Numbered from the stretch's first letter, positions 49,363 through 58,919 are shown. The stretch: DNA of 64,000 nucleotides from Paucibacter sp. DJ2R-2 (GCF_025717675.1 NZ_JAJIRT010000011.1:62001-126000), one strand, 5' to 3'. Notes: a model not told the origin generated them from the sequence alone. Made by a program: numbers and translations.

Positions 49363-49438
49363 GTCCCCTTCGTCTAGAGGCCTAGGACACCACCCTTTCA
49401 CGGTGACTACAGGGGTTCGAATCCCCTAGGGGACGCCA
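49363..49438 (+). tRNA. tRNA-Glu (anticodon TTC), second copy
   Basis: Same sequence as 48832-48907, 531 bases downstream. The preceding AAGAAGGTTTA is shared with the first copy, marking the edge of the duplicated stretch. Confidence 0.97.
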
Positions 49439-49526
49439 AGTTTGACAAGGCTTGGCAGTGCATGAAACAGCGCTGCGTAACTTGTTCGGTGTAGCGCAAT
49501 ATCGGTTTCGATGTTGTGGCTCATCT

Positions 49527-49603
49527 GGAGTGGTAGTTCAGTTGGTTAGAATACCGGCCTGTCACGCCGGGGGTCGCGGGTTCGAGTCCCGTCCACTCCG
49601 CCA
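49527..49603 (+). tRNA. tRNA-Asp (anticodon GTC), second copy
   Basis: Same sequence as 48997-49073, 530 bases downstream. The Glu-Asp spacer (49439-49526) is nearly identical to 48908-48996. Followed directly by an intrinsic terminator. Confidence 0.97.
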
Positions 49604-49613
49604 ACATTTGGAT

Positions 49614-49646
49614 AAACCCCGCATACGAGAGTTTGTGGGGTTTTTT
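49614..49646 (+). terminator. Intrinsic terminator of the tRNA cluster
   Basis: AAACCCC-GCATAC, GAGA loop, GTTTGT-GGGGTTT with one G-U pair and one mismatch, running into six T at 49641-49646. It ends 43 bases after the last tRNA-Asp. The remaining sequence to 49877 shows no gene. Confidence 0.85.
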
Positions 49647-49877
49647 CTTGCCCGAACGATACTTGCCTTACAGTTCTGTTCAATTGCTGTTTGATATCAG
49701 TTCGGATATCGATGCAATATCCATAGCAGGCAAGTGAATGGTGATGAAGAATACACACCTGAACGTGGATGGATAGCTTCAGAGTTGAGAATTCAGGTGG
49801 GTTCGCGTTTCCCGAATGCCCAGCCACTATCACCGAATCTGTTTTGAATTCGCCCCAGGCGCGTTGCATCCAACAAA

Positions 49878-49902
49878 AAAGAGCTCCCGCAGGGAGCTCT
49901 TT
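49878..49902 (-). terminator. Intrinsic terminator of lexA
   Basis: AAAGAGCTCCC (49878-49888), three-base loop, GGGAGCTCTTT (49892-49902), perfect 11-bp stem. On the minus strand it is followed by a T-run (A-run at 49875-49880 on the plus strand), 100 bases beyond the lexA stop. Could also act on plus-strand read-through. Confidence 0.85.
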
Positions 49903-50001
49903 GCATATGCAGACCGACGTTCGCTGATTCAAAGCGTCGTTCGCGACTCTGTTGAATCTCGCGGGAGGAACTCAGGTTTCCTCGCAACCCGAATCTAAGG
50001 C

Positions 50002-50766
50002 TCAGCTGAACATCTGATTGCGGATCAATCCTACAGCCAAGCCCTCAATTGCGAAGCTTTCGTCGTCCGCAGCCACCTGGATGGGTTCGAAATCTGTGTT
50101 CTCCGGCAGCAATTCGATGCCATTGCGGTTGCGCTTGAAGCGCTTGACGGTCACTTCATCGCCGATCCGCGCCACCACGATCTGGCCGTTCTTGGCCTCT
50201 GATGCTTTTTGCACGGCCAAAAGGTCGCCATCCATGATGCCGATATCTTTCATGCTCATGCCTTTCACTTTGAGCAGGAAGTCGGGCTTCTTGGCGAACA
50301 TGCTCGCCTCGACGGCGTAGTTTTGTTCGATGTGTTCCTGCGCCAGGATGGGGTTGCCGGCTGCCACGCGCCCAATGAGCGGGAGATTCAGCTGGGCCAG
50401 GCTGGGCAATGGGAAGTCAAGTTGCTGCCGATCGCTGCCTCGCGGTGCCGCGCGGCCACGCGCATACTCGGCTTGAAACTCGCGGGCTTCTTGTGATTCG
50501 CGGGCATCACGTGCGGAGTTGAGCGCTCTCAATGTGTCAGACTTCAGCCGGATGCCGCGCGAGGTGCCGCCAACCAGTTCGATAGCGCCTTTGCGGGCCA
50601 GGGCTTGCAGGTGTTCCTCGGCTGCATTGGCGGAGCGAAAGCCGAGCTCGGCTGCGATCTCGGCGCGGGTCGGTGGAGCGCCGGTGCGTTCGATGGCGGC
50701 TCGTACCAGATCGAGGATCTGCTGTTGGCGCGCGGTGAGTTTCGGGCTGTCTTCCACGGTGGTCAT
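50002..50766 (-). CDS. lexA: LexA SOS repressor/protease
   Basis: 254 residues, some 30 longer than E. coli LexA because of a charged insert near residues 85-115 between the DNA-binding and protease parts. Winged helix at 1-72 ([38 protein letters not shown]). Self-cleavage site A136-G137 in RVAAGNPI; catalytic S171 in [13 protein letters not shown] and K208 in EVTVKRF. It represses DNA-damage genes and self-cleaves with RecA. Two SOS boxes stand just upstream, indicating autoregulation. Confidence 0.97.
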   Translation of the reverse strand: MTTVEDSPKLTARQQQILDLVRAAIERTGAPPTRAEIAAELGFRSANAAEEHLQALARKGAIELVGGTSRGIRLKSDTLRALNSARDARESQEAREFQAEYARGRAAPRGSDRQQLDFPLPSLAQLNLPLIGRVAAGNPILAQEHIEQNYAVEASMFAKKPDFLLKVKGMSMKDIGIMDGDLLAVQKASEAKNGQIVVARIGDEVTVKRFKRNRNGIELLPENTDFEPIQVAADDESFAIEGLAVGLIRNQMFS

Positions 50767-50788
50767 CCTCTGCTTGGAGCTTGAGTGC

Positions 50789-50804
50789 CTGAATATTTAT
50801 CCAG
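50789..50804. promoter_or_regulatory. SOS (LexA) box 1
   Basis: CTGAATATTTATCCAG follows the CTG-N10-CAG pattern of LexA sites, with an AT-rich middle. 23 bases before the lexA start. Confidence 0.75.
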
Positions 50805-50807
50805 TGA

Positions 50808-50823
50808 CTGTATTTTCATCCAG
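50808..50823. promoter_or_regulatory. SOS (LexA) box 2
   Basis: CTGTATTTTCATCCAG, 19 bases centre-to-centre from box 1. Its right edge overlaps the AGGAAA ribosome site of the divergent asparaginase gene. Confidence 0.8.
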
Positions 50824-50834
50824 GAAATCTAAAA

Positions 50835-51833
50835 TTGCAAAGCAAGCCAGACTCAAATGCAGTGAATGAGCCAGTTTCAGCAGTGAATTCTGGCTTGGTC
50901 GTGATTCTCGGGACCGGCGGCACCATTGCCGGGACGGCCAGCGATGCCTTGGACAATGTCGGTTATCAGGCCGCTCAGCTCGGCGTGGGTCAGTTGATCG
51001 CCGCTATTCCACCGCTGGCTCAGCGCCGTCTGGAGGCCGAGCAAGTGGCGCAGCTGGACAGCAAGGACATGGATTTCGCCACCTGGCAGTTGTTGGCCGA
51101 ACGGGTGGCTTTCCACCTGGAGCGACCCGAGGTGGCAGGTCTGGTCATCACCCACGGCACGGACACGCTGGAAGAGACGGCCTATTTCCTGCAGCGCGTC
51201 TTGGCGCCGGGCAAGCCGGTGGTGATCACGGCAGCGATGCGCCCGGCCACGGCCTTGCAAACCGATGGGCCTCAGAACCTGCTCGATGCGGTGACGCTGG
51301 CTGCCGAGGGTTTATCGCCGGGAGTTTTTGTGGTGTTTGCCGGCAGCATTTACTCCGCCGAACAAGTTCGCAAGGTCCACAGCTACCGCGTGGATGCATT
51401 CGCGTCCGCTGATGGGGCGCGTTTGGCTGCGGTGGAAGAGGGCGTCGTGCGCTGGTTCGCGGCCCGACCGCAGCGCGATGCAGGCGCGGCGTTTGATCTC
51501 GCTCTTTTGCGACGTTCAGCTTTGACTTGGCCGCGTGTGCAGATGGTGTTCAACCACGTCGGCGCGGATGGCTCCGTGGTGCGGGCCTTGTTGGCGCAAG
51601 GTGTGGACGGGCTGGTGGTCGCCGGCACCGGCAATGGCAGTCTTTCTCAGTCGCTTGAGGCTGCGCTGCGGGAGGCCCAGGCGCAAGGCGTGCGGGTGCT
51701 GCGAAGCACCCGCTGCGATGCTGGGCCAGTCACGGCGTCAAACGAGGCCTTGCCCAGCGCGGGCGCGCTGAGCCCGGTGAAGGCGCGGATTGCACTGCTG
51801 CTGGACTTGCTCTCAAACCCAGCGCAGCGCTGA
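50835..51833 (+). CDS. L-asparaginase/glutaminase
   Basis: 332 residues. VVILGTGGTIAGTAS carries the first catalytic threonine and ITHGTDTLEETAYFL the second Thr-Asp pair; PVVITAAMRP and the VFNHVGADGS region follow in asparaginase order. It hydrolyses asparagine, perhaps glutamine. No signal peptide is seen, so likely cytoplasmic. No ATG fits; the TTG at 50835 has AGGAAA about 8 bases upstream, and GTG at 50862 is an alternative. It diverges from lexA, and SOS box 2 ends 11 bases before the start, so it may be under LexA control. ansA and ansB cannot be told apart here. Confidence 0.9.
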   Translation: MQSKPDSNAVNEPVSAVNSGLVVILGTGGTIAGTASDALDNVGYQAAQLGVGQLIAAIPPLAQRRLEAEQVAQLDSKDMDFATWQLLAERVAFHLERPEVAGLVITHGTDTLEETAYFLQRVLAPGKPVVITAAMRPATALQTDGPQNLLDAVTLAAEGLSPGVFVVFAGSIYSAEQVRKVHSYRVDAFASADGARLAAVEEGVVRWFAARPQRDAGAAFDLALLRRSALTWPRVQMVFNHVGADGSVVRALLAQGVDGLVVAGTGNGSLSQSLEAALREAQAQGVRVLRSTRCDAGPVTASNEALPSAGALSPVKARIALLLDLLSNPAQR

Positions 51834-51854
51834 ACCGCGCCCCTAGCTTCCGAC

Positions 51855-52280
51855 TCAGGCCAGGGTCAGCGTGACGTCGATATTGCCGCGGGTGGCGTTC
51901 GAGTAAGGGCAGACCTGGTGGGCAGCATCCACCAGGTCTTGGGCCACGCTGCGGTCCACGCCGGGCACCGAGATGTTCAGTGCCACCTGGATGCCGAAAC
52001 CGGCGGGAATTGGGCCGATGCCGACATCGGCTGTGATGGACACTTCGGCCGGCAGGGCGACCTTCTTCATCATGGCCACATGCTTGAGTGCGCCGATGAA
52101 GCAGGCTGAATAACCGGCCGCAAACAGCTGCTCGGGGTTGGTGCCCGGGCCGCCGGCGCCGCCCAGTTCCTTGGGCGTGGAGAGCTGCACGCTCAACGCG
52201 CCGTCCGAGCTGGAGGACGTGCCTTGGCGGCCGCCGGTGGAGGTGGCGCGGGCGGTGTAGAGGACTTTTTCGATGGACAT
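51855..52280 (-). CDS. ohr: Organic hydroperoxide resistance protein Ohr
   Basis: 141 residues of the OsmC/Ohr fold. The thiol peroxidase cysteines are in [12 protein letters not shown] and [13 protein letters not shown], with the NPEQLFAAG context typical of Ohr. It reduces fatty-acid and other organic hydroperoxides using lipoyl thiols. It lies 16 bases downstream of the MarR gene on the same strand, so the two form an ohrR-ohr operon. Confidence 0.95.
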   Translation of the reverse strand: MSIEKVLYTARATSTGGRQGTSSSSDGALSVQLSTPKELGGAGGPGTNPEQLFAAGYSACFIGALKHVAMMKKVALPAEVSITADVGIGPIPAGFGIQVALNISVPGVDRSVAQDLVDAAHQVCPYSNATRGNIDVTLTLA

Positions 52281-52296
52281 GATGCAGTTCTTCCTA

Positions 52297-52803
52297 TCAA
52301 ACAGAGGTGGCGGGAGGAATGTCGGCGTCCGCCAGCTGCTGGCGCAGCTCGTGCAGACGTCGAGTCAGGGAACTCAGTTCTTCCAGTGAGCAGGCGGCGG
52401 CGCAGGCCAGCTGCGGAGGGATGGCGAGGGCCCGAGCCTTGAGGCTGAGGCCGGTCGGGGTCAGCAGGATGTCGACGCGCCGTTCATCTTGAATGGCGCG
52501 CTGTCGTTTCACCAGGCTTGCGACTTCCATGCGTTTGAGCAAGGGCGTGAGCGTCCCGGAATCGAGCGACAGGCGCTCGCCCAGGGTAGAAACGCTGATG
52601 CCGTCTTGTTCCCAAAGCACCAACATCACCAGGTATTGCGGATAGGTCAGACCCAGTGGTTCCAGCAGGGGCTTGTAGAGCTTGGTCATGGCCAGCGAAC
52701 TGGCGTAGAGCGCGAAGCACAGTTGCCGGTCCAGACGGAGCCAGTCTTCGGGCTTGTAGGCTGAGTGCGGTGCGTCGCTGTTGTGCTTGCTCTTGCGTGG
52801 CAT
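52297..52803 (-). CDS. ohrR: MarR-family organic peroxide sensor OhrR
   Basis: 168 residues from the ATG at 52803. [35 protein letters not shown] is the OhrR hallmark, with the sensing cysteine in QLCFALY; the wing segment [23 protein letters not shown] binds DNA. Longer frames upstream read through the intergenic region and are not credible. It represses ohr until the cysteine is oxidised. A palindrome just upstream is the likely operator. Confidence 0.93.
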   Translation of the reverse strand: MPRKSKHNSDAPHSAYKPEDWLRLDRQLCFALYASSLAMTKLYKPLLEPLGLTYPQYLVMLVLWEQDGISVSTLGERLSLDSGTLTPLLKRMEVASLVKRQRAIQDERRVDILLTPTGLSLKARALAIPPQLACAAACSLEELSSLTRRLHELRQQLADADIPPATSV

Positions 52804-52819
52804 GGGTAATAATGTAGTT

Positions 52820-52834
52820 CGCAATTTAATTGCG
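52820..52834. promoter_or_regulatory. Probable OhrR operator
   Basis: CGCAATTTAATTGCG is a perfect 7+1+7 palindrome of the AATT-x-AATT kind used by OhrR. It is 16 bases before the ohrR start and 73 bases before the divergent DUF1304 gene. Confidence 0.75.
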
Positions 52835-52907
52835 CACAATTTATGCGGGTATTCGCGGCGACCTTTGGGCGCCGCAGGTCCGAGCTGACGATGAAAGCGA
52901 GCACGAC

Positions 52908-53270
52908 ATGTCTCTGAGCCTTTTGGCCAATGTGTTGGTGGCCCTGGTGGCTGCCTTGCACCTGTACTTTCTGGTGCTGGAGATGTTTTTCTGGACCAAA
53001 CCTTTGGGTCGGCGGGTGTTCCGCCTGACGCCTGAGTTTGCGGAGGCAAGCAAGACCCTGGCCGCCAATCAGGGGCTGTACAACGGATTCCTGAGCGCGG
53101 GCTTGGTCTGGGGCCTGCTGCAGGGGGCGGCCGGTGTGCCCACGCAGCTGTTCTTCCTGGCGTGCGTGGTGGTGGCGGGCGTGTATGGCGCGGCCACGGT
53201 GGGCAAGAAGATCCTGTTCGTGCAAGCCGTGCCAGCGGCGCTTGCTGCTGCCTTGGTCTTGCTCGCCTGA
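52908..53270 (+). CDS. DUF1304 family membrane protein
   Basis: 120 residues with four hydrophobic segments (LLANVLVALVAALHLYFLVLE, a middle pair around GLYNGFLSAGLVWGLLQ and LFFLACVVVAGVYGAATVG, and AVPAALAAALVLLA). The MFFWTKPLGRRVF and NQGLYNGFL stretches are those of the DUF1304 family, whose role is unknown. ATG at 52908 starts the conserved part. Divergent from ohrR across the OhrR operator, so possibly peroxide-responsive. Confidence 0.85.
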   Translation: MSLSLLANVLVALVAALHLYFLVLEMFFWTKPLGRRVFRLTPEFAEASKTLAANQGLYNGFLSAGLVWGLLQGAAGVPTQLFFLACVVVAGVYGAATVGKKILFVQAVPAALAAALVLLA

Positions 53271-53288
53271 GCGCTGGAGCAGGCAAGA

Positions 53289-53319
53289 AAAAAGGGCCCG
53301 AAATCCTCGGGCCCTTTTT
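53289..53319. terminator. Bidirectional intrinsic terminator
   Basis: AAAAA-GGGCCCGA, five-base loop AATCC, TCGGGCCC-TTTTT. A-run and T-run on the two sides allow it to end both the DUF1304 transcript (plus) and the ABC-F operon (minus). Confidence 0.92.
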
Positions 53320-53366
53320 GCGTCAAACCGTGCCTGACAACAGCGCTTTGTTTCGCGTCGTGAGGA

Positions 53367-55358
53367 TCAAGCCGCCGCGTGAATCGCGTCCACCTGGGCA
53401 CTCAGTTCCAACCATCGAAGTTCGGCGCTTTCAAGCTCATCATGGATGCCTTTAAGGCGCTTGCCCGCTTCGACGATTTGTCCGGGCGTGGCCGAGCCCG
53501 CCGCCAACTGCGCCTCCAGGGCCGTGCGCTCGTCGGCGAGTTTGTTTAATTTGGCGTCGATGGCGTCCATCTCTTTGCGCAAGGGCCGGGTCTGATCGGC
53601 CAGCTTCTGCCGCGCCTGGCCACTGAGCTTGCGGTCTTCGCGCGCGGCCGGGGCAGAGGCTGGTGTGGCCACGGCAGCCACGGGCGCAGGTGCTGGTGCC
53701 GCCGTGGATTTGCCGGCCTTGGCCATGGCTTTGGCGGCTTCCTTGGCCGCTTTCGCGGCTTCCTTGGATTGGTCGAGCAACCAGCGCTGGTAGTCGTCCA
53801 GGTCGCCGTCGAACGGTGACACCGCGCCCTTGGTGACCAGCCAGAACTCGTCGCAGACCTCGCGCAGCAGGGCCCGGTCGTGGCTGACCAGCATGACGGT
53901 GCCTTCAAACTCGTTGAGCGCCATGGACAGTGCCTCGCGGGTGTTCAGGTCCAGGTGGTTGGTGGGTTCGTCCAGCAGCAGCAGATTAGGGCGCTGCCAG
54001 ACCAGCATGGCCAGCACCAGGCGTGCTTTCTCGCCGCCCGAGAGGCTGCCCACCTGTTGGTTGACCATATCGCCGACAAAGCGGAACTGGCCCAGGAAGT
54101 CGCGCAGCTCTTGCTCGCGCGCCTGCGGGCTCACTTCCTTGGCCAGGCGCACCATGTGCGAGAGCGGGCCTTCCTCGGGCCGCAGCACGTCCATTTCCTG
54201 CTGGGCAAAGTAGCCGATGGTCAGGCCCTTGCCCTCGGTGATCTTGCCGCCCATGGCGCGCTGCATACGGGCCACGGTCTTGACCACGGTGGACTTGCCC
54301 TGGCCGTTGGCGCCCAGAATGCCGATGCGCTGGCCGGCCAGCACCGAACGGTCGATGCCGCGCACGATGATGTTCTCGATGCCGTCAACTTCATAGCCGC
54401 AAGCCACGTCATCGAACATGAGCATGGGGTTGGGCAGGCTGACCGGCTCCTTGAATTCGAAATTGAAGTCGGCCGAGGCCAGCACCGGCGCGAGGCGCTC
54501 CATGCGCTCCAGCGCCTTGACCCGGCTTTGCGCCTGCTTGGCCTTGCTGGCCTTGGCTTTGAAGCGGTCGATGAACTTCTGCAGGTGGGCGATGCGGTCC
54601 TGCTGCTTGCCAAACGCGGCCTGTTGCTGCTCCATGCGCTCGGCGCGCATCGACTCGAAGGCGGTGTAATTGCCGCCATAGCGATGCAGCTTGGCCTCGT
54701 CCAGATGCAAGGTCACCTTGGTGATGGCGTCCAGGAACTCACGGTCATGGCTGATGATGATCAGGGTGCCGTCATAGCGTTGCAGCCAAGCCTCCAGCCA
54801 GACCAGGGCGTCCAAGTCCAAGTGGTTGGTCGGCTCGTCCAGCAGCATCAGCTCGGCCGGGCACATCAGGGCGCGGGCGAGTTGCAAGCGCATGCGCCAG
54901 CCGCCCGAAAAGCTGTTCACCGGGGCATCCACCTGCTCGCCCTTGAAACCCAGACCCATCAACAGGGCTTGCGCGCGCGGCTTGGCATCGAAGGCGCCGG
55001 CGTCCATCAGCAGGGCGTGAGCGTCGGCCATGGCGTGACCATCTTCGGCAGCTTCCGCGTCGGCCAAGGCCTTGCGTGCTGCCATCAGGCGGACATCGCC
55101 TTCGAGCACGAACTCGGTGGCCGGCATGTCGGTCTCCGGCATGTTCTGCGCCACTTCACCCACCGCCCATTGGCGCGGAATGTCGACTTCGCCTTTGTCG
55201 CTTTGCAGGCGGTCGGTCAGCAGGGCAAAGAGGCTGGACTTGCCGGCGCCGTTGCGCCCGACCAGGCCGACTTTCTCGCCCGGTTGCAGGAGAACGCTGG
55301 CGTCATCCAGCACGACCTTGGTGCCGCGTCGCAGCGTGATATTGCGCAGCGTGATCAT
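53367..55358 (-). CDS. ABC-F family ATPase (YheS/Uup-like)
   Basis: 663 residues with two ABC domains and no membrane part. Domain 1: GLVGRNGAGKSS, signature FSGGWRMRLQLARAL, Walker B LMLLDEPTNHLDLDAL. A charged linker follows (P-tIF-like interdomain region, RIAHLQKFIDRFKAKASK). Domain 2: GILGANGQGKST and SLSGGEKARLVLAML with LLLLDEPTNHLDL. An Ala/Pro-rich link leads to a C-terminal coiled coil (DQTRPLRKEMDAIDAKLNKL). Such proteins act on the ribosome E site. The gene's start overlaps the prmB stop by ATGA. Confidence 0.93.
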   Translation of the reverse strand: MITLRNITLRRGTKVVLDDASVLLQPGEKVGLVGRNGAGKSSLFALLTDRLQSDKGEVDIPRQWAVGEVAQNMPETDMPATEFVLEGDVRLMAARKALADAEAAEDGHAMADAHALLMDAGAFDAKPRAQALLMGLGFKGEQVDAPVNSFSGGWRMRLQLARALMCPAELMLLDEPTNHLDLDALVWLEAWLQRYDGTLIIISHDREFLDAITKVTLHLDEAKLHRYGGNYTAFESMRAERMEQQQAAFGKQQDRIAHLQKFIDRFKAKASKAKQAQSRVKALERMERLAPVLASADFNFEFKEPVSLPNPMLMFDDVACGYEVDGIENIIVRGIDRSVLAGQRIGILGANGQGKSTVVKTVARMQRAMGGKITEGKGLTIGYFAQQEMDVLRPEEGPLSHMVRLAKEVSPQAREQELRDFLGQFRFVGDMVNQQVGSLSGGEKARLVLAMLVWQRPNLLLLDEPTNHLDLNTREALSMALNEFEGTVMLVSHDRALLREVCDEFWLVTKGAVSPFDGDLDDYQRWLLDQSKEAAKAAKEAAKAMAKAGKSTAAPAPAPVAAVATPASAPAAREDRKLSGQARQKLADQTRPLRKEMDAIDAKLNKLADERTALEAQLAAGSATPGQIVEAGKRLKGIHDELESAELRWLELSAQVDAIHAAA

Positions 55359-56266
55359 GATGTAGCCGGGCCCTGGTTGTTGTTCTTGTTGGCGTTCATA
55401 TTCAGTGATTCTTCAGTGATCAGCAGCACCTGGTCGGCCCCCGAGGAGGTCTCCATCCAGGCAGCTTCCAGCTCGGGGAAGGCCGCTTCGAAAAACGGCC
55501 GCTCATTGCCGATCTCCAGCAAGAGCACGCCATGAGGTTTGAGCACAGCCGGCGCATCGGCCAGCAGGCGACGTATGAAGTCCATGCCATCGGTGCCGCC
55601 AGCCAGTGCCAACTCGGGCTCGGCGCGGTACTCGGCCGGCAGGGCCGACATGGCCTGGCTGTTGACATAGGGCGGGTTGCAAAGAATCAGGTCGTAGCGG
55701 CGGCCGGCGGCGATCGCCGGTGCCAGGCCGTCGCCTTGTATCAAGCGGATGCGGGCTTGCAGGCCATGCTTGTCGACGTTGATGCGCGCCACTTCCAGGG
55801 CTTCGGCGCTCAGGTCCAGGCCGTCCACCTGTACCTCGGGCCAGGCCATGGCGGCCAGCACGGCCAGCGAGCCATTGCCGGTGCACAGGTCCAGCACCTC
55901 GGTCGTTTGGCCGGAGAGCCAAGAGTCGATGCTGGCATCGGCGATCAGTTCGGCGATGAAGCTGCGCGGCACGATGGCACGTTCGTCCACGTAAAAGGGC
56001 ACGCCTTGCAGCCAGGCCTCGCGGGTCAGGTAGGCGGCCGGCTTGCGCGTCGCGATGCGTTGCTCGATCAACTCGCCAATGCGCGCTTGCTGCTCGGCGC
56101 TCAGTTCCTGGGCTTCATGCTCGTCCAGCTGGTCCAGTGGCAGCCCCAGGGCCCAGAGCGCCAGCCAGGCGGCCTCGTCGAAGGCCACGGCCGTGCCGTG
56201 GCCAAATGAAACGCCCGCCTCGGAAAGGCGGGCGGCTTGGGCCTCGATGCAGTTCAGTAAATTCAT
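55355..56266 (-). CDS. prmB: Ribosomal protein L3 glutamine methyltransferase PrmB
   Basis: 303 residues. Methylates a glutamine of uL3 in the 50S subunit. LDLCTGNGSLAVLAAMAWP is the SAM motif I, LILCNPPYVNSQAM the NPPY catalytic motif that holds the glutamine amide. The extended N-terminal helical domain, with REAWLQGVPFYVDERAIVPRSFIAELI, separates PrmB from PrmC. ABC-F gene overlaps at its end. The 206-base gap to dapE contains nothing I can name. Confidence 0.93.
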   Translation of the reverse strand: MNLLNCIEAQAARLSEAGVSFGHGTAVAFDEAAWLALWALGLPLDQLDEHEAQELSAEQQARIGELIEQRIATRKPAAYLTREAWLQGVPFYVDERAIVPRSFIAELIADASIDSWLSGQTTEVLDLCTGNGSLAVLAAMAWPEVQVDGLDLSAEALEVARINVDKHGLQARIRLIQGDGLAPAIAAGRRYDLILCNPPYVNSQAMSALPAEYRAEPELALAGGTDGMDFIRRLLADAPAVLKPHGVLLLEIGNERPFFEAAFPELEAAWMETSSGADQVLLITEESLNMNANKNNNQGPATS

Positions 56267-56472
56267 GGGGGCTCGGTGAAGGGCAGGGCGTGATTGTCGC
56301 CGATGGTGCGGTACCTATCGGTCACCGGGTCTGTACGCCATGGAGCCCTCAGCTCAATCCCTGTTCGGGAACATCAGGTGTACCACCCTATAGGCCAAGC
56401 CACATTCAGTGACGGTCACCGACCGGAAGTTGCGCCCTTTCATGCAGCAGCCCTTCGAGGCTGCGCTTCATG

Positions 56473-57621
56473 TCATGCCAGTAGCAGCTCCAGCGTGCGG
56501 CGGTAGATGTTCTTCAAGGGCTCGAGGTTGTCGACCGGCAGGTACTCGTCCACCTTGTGAATGCTGGCGTTGATGGGGCCGAACTCGATCACCTGGGGGC
56601 AGATTTTGGCGATGAAACGGCCGTCCGACGTGCCGCCGGTGGTGGACAGCTGCGTCGGGCGGCCGGTCTCGGCTTCGATGGCGGCACAGATGGCCTTGCT
56701 CAGTGTGCCCACCGGGGTCAGGAAAGGTTCGCCGCCCAGGGTCCAGTCGAGTGCGTACTCCAGGCCATGGCGGGCCAGCAGCGATTGCACGCGGGCCTTG
56801 AGCCCTTCCGGCGTCGACTCGGTCGAGAAGCGGAAGTTGAAATCCACCACCATGTCACCAGGGATGACGTTGGTGGCGCCGGTGCCGGCGTGGATGTTGG
56901 AAATCTGGAAGGTGGTGGCCGGGAAGTAGTCGTTGCCCTCGTCCCAACGGGCCGCAGCCAGCTCGGCGATGGCCGCAGCCGCCTGATGCACCGGGTTGCG
57001 GGCCAGCTGCGGGTAGGCCACATGACCTTGCACGCCCTTGACCTTGAGCTTGCCCGAGAGCGTGCCCCGGCGGCCGTTCTTGATCATGTCGCCGACTTGT
57101 TCGACCGAAGTCGGTTCGCCGACGATGCAGAAGTCCAGGCGCTGGCCCTGAGCCTTGAGTTGCTCACAGCAGACCTTGGTGCCGTCGACCGAAGGGCCTT
57201 CTTCGTCGCTGGTCAGCAAAAAGGCCAGACTGCCGCTGTGTTCGGGCTGGGCGCGCACGAACTCCTCAGCGGCCACCACCATGGCGGCCAGCGAGCCCTT
57301 CATATCAGCAACGCCGCGGCCGTAGATGCGGCCCTCGCGGTAGCTGGGCACGAAGGGGTCGGAGGTCCAGGCGTCCAGGCGCCCAGGCGGCACCACATCG
57401 GTGTGACCGGCGAACATCAATACGGGGCCTTCGGCATCGCGGCCGCGCTTGATGGCCCAGAGGTTGCTGACCCGGAAGGACTCGGGCCCGCTGTCCATGC
57501 GCTGCAGCTCGAAGCCCAGGGCGGACAGGCGCTCGCCGATCAATTCCAGGCAACCGGCGTCATCGGGCGTGACGGAGGGGCGGGCGACCAGCGCTTCCAG
57601 CAGGGCGAGGGTGTCGGACAT
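56473..57621 (-). CDS. dapE: Succinyl-diaminopimelate desuccinylase
   Basis: 382 residues. Dinuclear zinc M20 peptidase-fold enzyme giving LL-diaminopimelate. [11 protein letters not shown] (metal His and Asp), [25 protein letters not shown] (general base Glu and metal Glu), and the C-terminal [14 protein letters not shown] metal His are seen. The ATG at 57621 fits the family N-terminus; a frame to 57846 exists only because the upstream region lacks stops. Acts after DapC, encoded two genes upstream. Confidence 0.97.
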   Translation of the reverse strand: MSDTLALLEALVARPSVTPDDAGCLELIGERLSALGFELQRMDSGPESFRVSNLWAIKRGRDAEGPVLMFAGHTDVVPPGRLDAWTSDPFVPSYREGRIYGRGVADMKGSLAAMVVAAEEFVRAQPEHSGSLAFLLTSDEEGPSVDGTKVCCEQLKAQGQRLDFCIVGEPTSVEQVGDMIKNGRRGTLSGKLKVKGVQGHVAYPQLARNPVHQAAAAIAELAAARWDEGNDYFPATTFQISNIHAGTGATNVIPGDMVVDFNFRFSTESTPEGLKARVQSLLARHGLEYALDWTLGGEPFLTPVGTLSKAICAAIEAETGRPTQLSTTGGTSDGRFIAKICPQVIEFGPINASIHKVDEYLPVDNLEPLKNIYRRTLELLLA

Positions 57622-57688
57622 GGGTGGGCAGTGGATGGGCAACAGAGTGAAATGGGGGCCGCGCCAAGGCGCAGCGAAGGGAGGCGTT

Positions 57689-58843
57689 TCAGTCGCCGCG
57701 CACGTCCAAAGTGATCTCGGTGAAGCTGGCCTCGTCGCTGGCGGCCTCTTCCTTGATCGCCGCTTGCTTGTTGGCGCCCGGCTCGTCGTTTTGCAAACGC
57801 CAGAGCAGATTGGTCGGCGAGTCGGCGAAGGCCAGGCCTTCGTCACGGGTGATGACGCCGTCCTTGATCAGCTGGGCGAAATGCTCTTCATAACTCTGAG
57901 AGCCCTCGGCAATGGACTTCTCCATGGCCTCTTTGACGCCGCCAAAGTCGCCGTTCTCGATGAACTCACCGATCAACTTGGTGTTCAGCATGATCTCAAT
58001 CACCGGAATGCGGCCGCCGGCTGTGGCCCGGACCAGTCGCTGCGAGATGATGGATTTCAGGCCAGCGGCCAAGTCGTTCAACAAAGCCGGGCGCGACTCC
58101 GGCGTGTAGAAGGACAAGATGCGGTTCAGCGCGTGATACGTGTTATTTCCGTGCAGCGTGGCCAGCACCAGATGGCCGGACAGGGCGTAGGAAATCGCGG
58201 CCGTCATGGTCTCGCGGTCACGGATTTCGCCGATCAGGATGCAGTCCGGCGATTGGCGCAGCGCGTTCTTCAAGGCAATCTGCAGCGAGGCCGTGTCGCG
58301 CCCGACTTCGCGCTGGTTGACCACCGAGCGCTTGTTGCTGAACAGGTACTCCAGCGGGTCCTCGATGGTCAGGATGTGGCCGGCCATGGTTTGGTTACGC
58401 AGCTCCAGCATGGAGGCGAGAGTCGTGCTCTTGCCGGTGCCGGTGGCGCCCACCATCAGGATCAGGCCGCGCTTTTCCTGTACCAGCTTGCCCAGGATGG
58501 GCGGCAGGTTCAGCTGCTCCAGCGAGGGGATGATGTGCGGAATGTGGCGGAACACCGCGGCGATGGTGCCGCGCTGGCGAAAGCCCGAAAGCCGGAAGCT
58601 GCCCACGCCGGGAATGGCCACGGCCATGTTCAGCTCGCCGTTCTGGTCCAGCTCGGCCATCTGCGCCGGCTCGACCACCTCGGCGATCAGCTGGCGTGGC
58701 TGCATGGGCCCGAGCAATTGATCAGACAGCTGCACGATCTGCCCGTTCAGGCGGATGAGCACCGGCATCTTGGCCGACAGGTAAGCGTCGGACGCACCCT
58801 TCTCGGCCATCAGCCGCAGGATGCGTTCCATGTTTCCACTCAT
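57689..58843 (-). CDS. pilU: PilT/PilU-family type IV pilus retraction ATPase
   Basis: 384 residues. Walker [10 protein letters not shown] near residue 130, Asp box [20 protein letters not shown], Walker B-type [11 protein letters not shown] and the His box [18 protein letters not shown] define the retraction ATPases. The long acidic C-terminal tail (about 30 residues past the motor) and R[12 protein letters not shown] are closer to PilU than PilT. No pilT or other pilus gene is nearby; it sits between dapD and dapE, an arrangement usual in Burkholderiales. It assists pilus retraction and twitching at the inner membrane. Confidence 0.88.
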   Translation of the reverse strand: MSGNMERILRLMAEKGASDAYLSAKMPVLIRLNGQIVQLSDQLLGPMQPRQLIAEVVEPAQMAELDQNGELNMAVAIPGVGSFRLSGFRQRGTIAAVFRHIPHIIPSLEQLNLPPILGKLVQEKRGLILMVGATGTGKSTTLASMLELRNQTMAGHILTIEDPLEYLFSNKRSVVNQREVGRDTASLQIALKNALRQSPDCILIGEIRDRETMTAAISYALSGHLVLATLHGNNTYHALNRILSFYTPESRPALLNDLAAGLKSIISQRLVRATAGGRIPVIEIMLNTKLIGEFIENGDFGGVKEAMEKSIAEGSQSYEEHFAQLIKDGVITRDEGLAFADSPTNLLWRLQNDEPGANKQAAIKEEAASDEASFTEITLDVRGD

Positions 58844-58919
58844 CGCGCAGTCTCCCTGTTCTTGGTTTTCAAGCCGCTGGATGCGCCCCGGCTTCAGCCA
58901 GGGCTGTGCGGTGCTGCGC

